A stretch of 42,132 bases of DNA. It comes from Gordonia sp. 'Campus' (GTDB lineage Bacteria > Actinomycetota > Actinomycetes > Mycobacteriales > Mycobacteriaceae). How positions within the stretch are numbered: the first letter of the stretch is position 1; each line of letters opens with the position of its first letter. Where the stretch lies: the NCBI RefSeq assembly GCF_022206305.1, contig NZ_JAKOIW010000030.1, positions 1-42,132 on the forward strand, read 5' to 3'. The notes beneath the pieces are model-generated. The model did no database searches. It worked only from the letters and a program-made list of their open reading frames with translations, and was not told the origin of the DNA. Of this stretch, positions 38,260 through 42,132 are shown in pieces. Both the position numbers and the translations under genes were made by a program.

Positions 38260-40335
38260 ATGTCTGCCACCACCGCGGGGTCGGTGACCGTTCTGCGGTC
38301 CGGTCCGCTCACCACCATCCAGGACTGGCCCGGCCGCATCGGGTACTGGAAGGTCGGCGTCCCGCCGTCCGGTCCCATGGACGATCTGTCGTTCCGGCTC
38401 GCCAACCTGGCCGTCGGGAATCCGGAGACCGCAGCCGGGCTCGAGATCACCCTGATGGGGCCGTCGTTGCGGTTCGACGAGGCGGCCGTGGTCGCGGTGA
38501 CGGGCGCTCCGGTGACCGTCACCGTCAACGGAACGACCGTGCCGCAATGGTTTCCGCTCCGGTTGGCGGCCGGCGACGTCCTCGACGTCGGCACCGTCGG
38601 GTCACTGGGCATGCGGGCCTACATCGCGGTGGCCGGCGGACTGGACGCCGAGGACCATCTGGGCAGCCGGTCGACGTTCACGATGGGTCGCTTCGGTGGT
38701 CTGGACGGACGGGCACTCACCGCAGGCGACCGGCTCGCACTGTTCGGGGGGCCCAGCGCGGCGCCGCGGCGGATTCTGGGCGACGAGCAGCCCGCCTTCA
38801 CCAACAACTGGCAGCTCGGCGTGACGGTCGGCCCGCACGGTGCGCCCGAGTTCTTCACCGAGGAGGACATCGCCGACCTGTTCGCCGCCGACTACGAGGT
38901 CCACTTCAACTCCGACCGCACCGGAATCCGGCTCATCGGACCCCGGCCCCGCTGGGCGCGGGAGGACGGCGGCGAGGCCGGTCTGCATCCGTCGAACATC
39001 CACGACACCGCCTACTCGGTCGGTGCTCTCGACTTCACCGGTGACACACCGATTCTCCTCGGCCCCGACGGGCCCAGTCTGGGCGGTTTCGTGTGCCCGG
39101 TGACCGTCACGACGGCCCAGCGGTGGAAGCTCGGACAGCTCAAGCCCGGCGACACCATCCGGTTCGTCGCAGTGCGTGGCGATCGTGCGGCATCGCCTGC
39201 CCAGACGGGACTCGGGCGGCGTGCGAGTTTCGTCGACGTGCTGTCGTCCGGTGGCGACCTCGACAACGGAATCCTCGGCAGCACGACGACAGCCGACGGG
39301 TCCACGGCGGTCACCTACCGCCGGTCCGGTGACGACAACGTCCTGGTCGAGTACGGCGAGATGCATCTCGACCTGGCTCTGCGCGCCCGGGTGCACGCGC
39401 TGAGCGAACGGATCGCGGCCGAGAAGCCGCGTGGTCTGATCGATCTCACGCCGGGAATCCGATCGCTACAGGTCAAGGCGGACCCCGATGTGTGGTCGCA
39501 GTCGCAGATGCTCGAGTGGCTCACCGAGTGCGAGAGTCAGTTGCCCGCGGCCGAGGATCTCGCCGTCCCCAGCCGCACCGTTCGGTTGCCCCTGTCGTGG
39601 GATGACCCGGCCACGCGCGAGGCCATCGAGCGGTACATGCTCGGCGTCCGGTCCGACGCCCCCTGGTGCCCGTGGAACATCGAGTTCATCCGCCGGATGA
39701 ACGGCCTGGACTCCGTCGACGACGTATACCGGACCGTGTTCGACGCGAGTTACCTCGTCCTGGGTCTCGGGGATGTGTATCTCGGTGCACCGGTCGCTGT
39801 TCCGCTGGATCCCCGCCATCGTCTCGTCACGACGAAGTACAACCCCGCCCGCACCTGGACGCCGGAGAACGCCGTCGGTATCGGCGGCGCCTACCTCTGC
39901 ATCTACGGCATGGAGGGTCCGGGCGGTTATCAGTTCGTCGGGCGCACGACACAGGTCTGGAACCACCGGCACCCGCTGCCCGCGCCCGGGTTCGATCCCG
40001 AACACCCGTGGTTGCTCCGCTTCTTCGACCGCATCCAGTGGTATCCGGTCAGCGCCGAGGAACTCCTGGACATGCGCGCCGACGTCGCCGCGGGACGGGG
40101 CGACAGCACCGAGATCACCGACGGGATGTTCTCGCTCGCCGAGCATCAGACCTTCCTGGACGACAACGCGGACGACATCGCGGCCCGGCGCCGGACCATG
40201 GAGGCCGCTCGGGCCGAAGAACGGCATCGCTGGTCACAGCAGGGTGAATTCGCGCTCAAGACAAAGCATGTCGAGGATTCGCCGACCACGGACAGGGCCG
40301 CGGACAACGCGGCGGATCAGGAGCAGGTGGCATGA
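38260..40335 (+). CDS. Stand-alone carboxyltransferase subunit of a guanidine/urea carboxylase
   Basis: A 691-aa protein made only of the carboxyltransferase part of urea/guanidine carboxylase. An AHS2/KipA domain (about 1-330) opens SVTVLRSGPLTTIQDWPGRIG, with PPSGPMDDLSFRLANLAVGN. An AHS1/KipI domain (about 355-590) includes VEYGEMHLDLALRARVHAL, ELTPGIRSL-type DLTPGIRSLQV and NPARTWTPENAVGIGGAY. Full enzymes (about 1200 aa) have a biotin carboxylase before this and a biotin carrier after it; both are absent, and no AMKM biotin site is present. The protein ends in the linker helix that normally leads to the carrier, so both cuts fall at domain borders. ATG 38260 is chosen; the open frame to 37882 overlaps the DUF1989 gene. 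It overlaps atzF by 4 bases. Confidence 0.9.
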   Translation: MSATTAGSVTVLRSGPLTTIQDWPGRIGYWKVGVPPSGPMDDLSFRLANLAVGNPETAAGLEITLMGPSLRFDEAAVVAVTGAPVTVTVNGTTVPQWFPLRLAAGDVLDVGTVGSLGMRAYIAVAGGLDAEDHLGSRSTFTMGRFGGLDGRALTAGDRLALFGGPSAAPRRILGDEQPAFTNNWQLGVTVGPHGAPEFFTEEDIADLFAADYEVHFNSDRTGIRLIGPRPRWAREDGGEAGLHPSNIHDTAYSVGALDFTGDTPILLGPDGPSLGGFVCPVTVTTAQRWKLGQLKPGDTIRFVAVRGDRAASPAQTGLGRRASFVDVLSSGGDLDNGILGSTTTADGSTAVTYRRSGDDNVLVEYGEMHLDLALRARVHALSERIAAEKPRGLIDLTPGIRSLQVKADPDVWSQSQMLEWLTECESQLPAAEDLAVPSRTVRLPLSWDDPATREAIERYMLGVRSDAPWCPWNIEFIRRMNGLDSVDDVYRTVFDASYLVLGLGDVYLGAPVAVPLDPRHRLVTTKYNPARTWTPENAVGIGGAYLCIYGMEGPGGYQFVGRTTQVWNHRHPLPAPGFDPEHPWLLRFFDRIQWYPVSAEELLDMRADVAAGRGDSTEITDGMFSLAEHQTFLDDNADDIAARRRTMEAARAEERHRWSQQGEFALKTKHVEDSPTTDRAADNAADQEQVA

Positions 40336-41999
40336 CCAGGATCGACGACATCTACCGGCGCATCGCGGATCGGCCGGAGGTCTTCCTCGCGATCCGACCA
40401 CAGGCCGACGTCGAGGCCGATCATCGACGGTCCCTGGCAGCGGGCGGTCCGCTGGCCGGAGTTCTCCTGGCCGTCAAGGACAACGTCGACGTAGCCGGGC
40501 TGCCGACCACCGCCGCATGTCCCGGGTACGCCTACTCCCCGGATGCCGACGCCGATTCGGTGGCCGCGCTGCGTGCGGCCGGCGCGGTGGTCATCGGCAA
40601 GACCAACCTGGACCAGTTCGCCACCGGACTGGTCGGCACGCGCAGTCCGCATGGCGCGGTTCGTGATTCGCGCCGCCCGGATCGAATCTCGGGCGGTTCG
40701 AGCTCGGGCTCCGCGGTCGCCGTGGCGCTGGGCTTCGCCGACATCGCCATCGGGACCGACACCGCGGGATCGGGACGCGTGCCGGCGGCACTGCAAGGCC
40801 TCGTCGGCGTCAAACCGACAGTCGGTGTGATCTCCACCGGCGGCGTCGTCCCGGCCTGTGCCAGCTACGACGTGGTGACCATCTTCGCCGCCGATCTCGC
40901 GCTCGCGAACCGGGCGACCGCGGCGATGAAGGCCGCGGTCGGACCCCGCCCGTTTCCCTCGTCGATCCCATACGCGGCGCCGGAACGGCCCACCGTGGCG
41001 GTGCCCGCCGAGCTCCCCGGCCTCGACGAGCGGTGGCGAGCGGCGTTCGACGACGCGATATGCCGTGCCGAGGCAGCCGGTTTCGTGGTCAAGACCATCG
41101 ACCTGGCGCCGTTCCTCGAAGCCGCCAGGCTCCTCTACGACGACGCCCTCGTCGCCGAACGCGCCGACGCGGTGGGGGAGTACCTCGCCTCGGTGACCGA
41201 CCCGATCGCCGACGGTGTGGATCCGACGGTCGCCGGGATCATCGGCGCGGCCGGACGTTTCTCCGCCGTCGACCTGCTGCGTGCCCGTCGTCGCCTGACC
41301 GTCCTGCGGGACGAGGCGATGGGGCAGTGGGGGGACGCGACGGCCCTGCTGGTCCCCACCGCCCCCATGCATCCCACGATCGCCGAGGTCGCCGCCGACC
41401 CGGTCGGCGTGAACTCGACGATGGGGACGTACACGAACTTCTGCAATCTGTTCGATCTGTCCGCGCTCGCGGTCCCCGCCGGCACCGTCGCCGAGGCCGA
41501 CGGCACCGAGTCCCGCTTCGGTGTCACGTTCCTCGGCCGCGGCCACGACGACGCCGTCCTCGTCGACGTGGCCGGCCGGTTCCTCGGCTCACCCGTTGCG
41601 GGTCCCTCCTGGGTGGAACCGGACGATGCGATCGAGCTGGCGGTCTTCGGCGCACACATGCGCGGTGGACCCCTGACGCAGGAACTCTCCGACCGCGGCG
41701 CGCGCTGGGCGGGTGAGGTCACGACCACCGCGGCTTACCGACTGGTGGCCTTGGACACCACACCTCCCAAGCCCGGCCTGATCCGGGATCCCGCTGCGGG
41801 ACGGGCGATCCGCGGTGAGATCTGGACCCTGCCGTCGGCGGCTCTCGGCGAGTTCCTCGCCGCCCTTCCGCAACCGATGATGCTGGGCAGGGTGGAGATC
41901 GCCGCGGGCGAGACCGGACCCGCCAGGTGGGTCGTCGGATTCGGTTGTGCGGCCGATGCCGGAGCCGAGGGCGAGAGCCTCGACCGCGACCGCTGGTAG
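40332..41999 (+). CDS. atzF: Allophanate hydrolase
   Basis: A 555-aa amidase-signature enzyme that hydrolyses allophanate towards two ammonia and two CO2. The Ser-cisSer-Lys triad is K49 (AVKDNVDV), S123 (SGGSSSGSA) and S147 (TDTAGSGRVPAA), with the same spacing as K91/S165/S189 of Pseudomonas AtzF. The C-terminal domain (about 415-540; FGAHMRGGPLTQELSDRGARW, then GEIWTLPSAALGEFLA) is the second AtzF domain, which decarboxylates the intermediate. ATG 40332 overlaps the stop of the carboxyltransferase as ATGA. It completes a guanidine-to-ammonia route with the two DUF1989 proteins. Confidence 0.94.
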   Translation: MTRIDDIYRRIADRPEVFLAIRPQADVEADHRRSLAAGGPLAGVLLAVKDNVDVAGLPTTAACPGYAYSPDADADSVAALRAAGAVVIGKTNLDQFATGLVGTRSPHGAVRDSRRPDRISGGSSSGSAVAVALGFADIAIGTDTAGSGRVPAALQGLVGVKPTVGVISTGGVVPACASYDVVTIFAADLALANRATAAMKAAVGPRPFPSSIPYAAPERPTVAVPAELPGLDERWRAAFDDAICRAEAAGFVVKTIDLAPFLEAARLLYDDALVAERADAVGEYLASVTDPIADGVDPTVAGIIGAAGRFSAVDLLRARRRLTVLRDEAMGQWGDATALLVPTAPMHPTIAEVAADPVGVNSTMGTYTNFCNLFDLSALAVPAGTVAEADGTESRFGVTFLGRGHDDAVLVDVAGRFLGSPVAGPSWVEPDDAIELAVFGAHMRGGPLTQELSDRGARWAGEVTTTAAYRLVALDTTPPKPGLIRDPAAGRAIRGEIWTLPSAALGEFLAALPQPMMLGRVEIAAGETGPARWVVGFGCAADAGAEGESLDRDRW

Positions 42000-42108
42000 G
42001 TGAGCCCAGACCTGGACGCCTGTCCCGAAGTCCGTTTCGTGCCACAAGTCTCGTTCGGCTACCAATCGGCCGCCCGTGATGATTGACTGACTCATCTCGG
42101 TGGGGCGG

Positions 42109-42132
42109 GGAGAGGGAGTGGGACGTATGACC
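42109..42132 (+). other. Possible start of a further gene at the window end
   Basis: GGGGAGAGGGAG followed by ATG at 42127 looks like a ribosome binding site and start codon, 127 bases after atzF on the same strand. Only two codons are visible. If the operon continues, this is the first place to look for the missing biotin carboxylase/carrier. Bases 42000-42108 hold nothing I can support. Confidence 0.3.

Noticed and set aside
41589..42095. Minus-strand frame opening with MSQSIITGGRLVAERD at the end of atzF
   Set aside because: The first residues faintly recall amidohydrolases, but most of the frame is antisense to atzF and shows no further motif.
1..42132. CRISPR arrays, tRNA or rRNA genes, transposase genes
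   Set aside because: None was recognised on either strand; the tandem repeats seen are short minisatellites without spacers.

Overview
The window is high-GC, densely coded actinobacterial DNA. Gene order and protein sequences point to a mycolic-acid-containing member of the Mycobacteriales, most likely Gordonia or a close relative; the genus is an inference, as no rRNA gene is present. The block from about 2.6 to 18 kb follows the Mycobacterium tuberculosis Rv0813c-Rv0824c order: nitrobindin-like protein, SseC, CysA2/SseA, LmeA, GlnR, MshD, Pst/PhoT, PhoY, LCP protein, DusB, DesA. A complete pstSCAB operon sits where M. tuberculosis has only phoT.

Layout. (1) 1-2.7 kb: a long perfect palindrome, a short promoter-plus-leader unit, and a CPH-type copper ATPase behind a CsoR-like box, ending in a 24-bp minisatellite. 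(2) 2.7-5.1 kb, minus strand: nitrobindin-like protein with a coupled 32-aa membrane peptide, then an SseC/rhodanese sulfur operon preceded by a leaderless polycysteine leader peptide. (3) 5.2-13.3 kb: LmeA-like protein, glnR-mshD, pstSCAB behind a PHO box, a 49-aa membrane protein and phoU. (4) 13.4-18.1 kb, minus strand: LCP cell-wall ligase, dusB with no ordinary start codon, acyl-ACP desaturase. (5) 18.4-23.5 kb: an NTF2-like protein divergent from a membrane Ser/Thr kinase, which overlaps a kinase-less paralogue of its own ectodomain; then a WS/DGAT acyltransferase. (6) 23.5-28.8 kb: two different NAD synthetases side by side, a SixA-type phosphatase with a coupled small protein, a DMT transporter, and a flavodoxin with an IdeR-like box. 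(7) 28.9-32.6 kb: mmsA, acyl-CoA dehydrogenase and mmsB for valine catabolism. (8) 32.6-33.6 kb: a frameshifted AbiEi/DUF559 gene flanked on both sides by copies of a 44-bp palindrome. (9) 33.6-42.1 kb: MarR and TetR regulators divergent from a nitrogen operon of APC permease, two DUF1989 proteins, a carboxyltransferase-only carboxylase subunit, and AtzF-type allophanate hydrolase. This is best read as guanidine (or urea) assimilation.

How the parts fit. The window holds glnR and also a GlnR-box-like site in front of the guanidine-type operon. The phosphate, sulfur, copper and iron genes each carry a recognisable control element. Many genes have a TANNNT hexamer exactly 7 nt before the start codon, the pattern expected of leaderless transcripts. 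The most unusual items are the split guanidine/urea carboxylase lacking its biotin carboxylase and biotin-carrier domains, the palindrome-flanked DUF559 gene, the kinase/orphan-ectodomain pair, and the polycysteine attenuator. No tRNA, rRNA, CRISPR array or transposase gene was seen.
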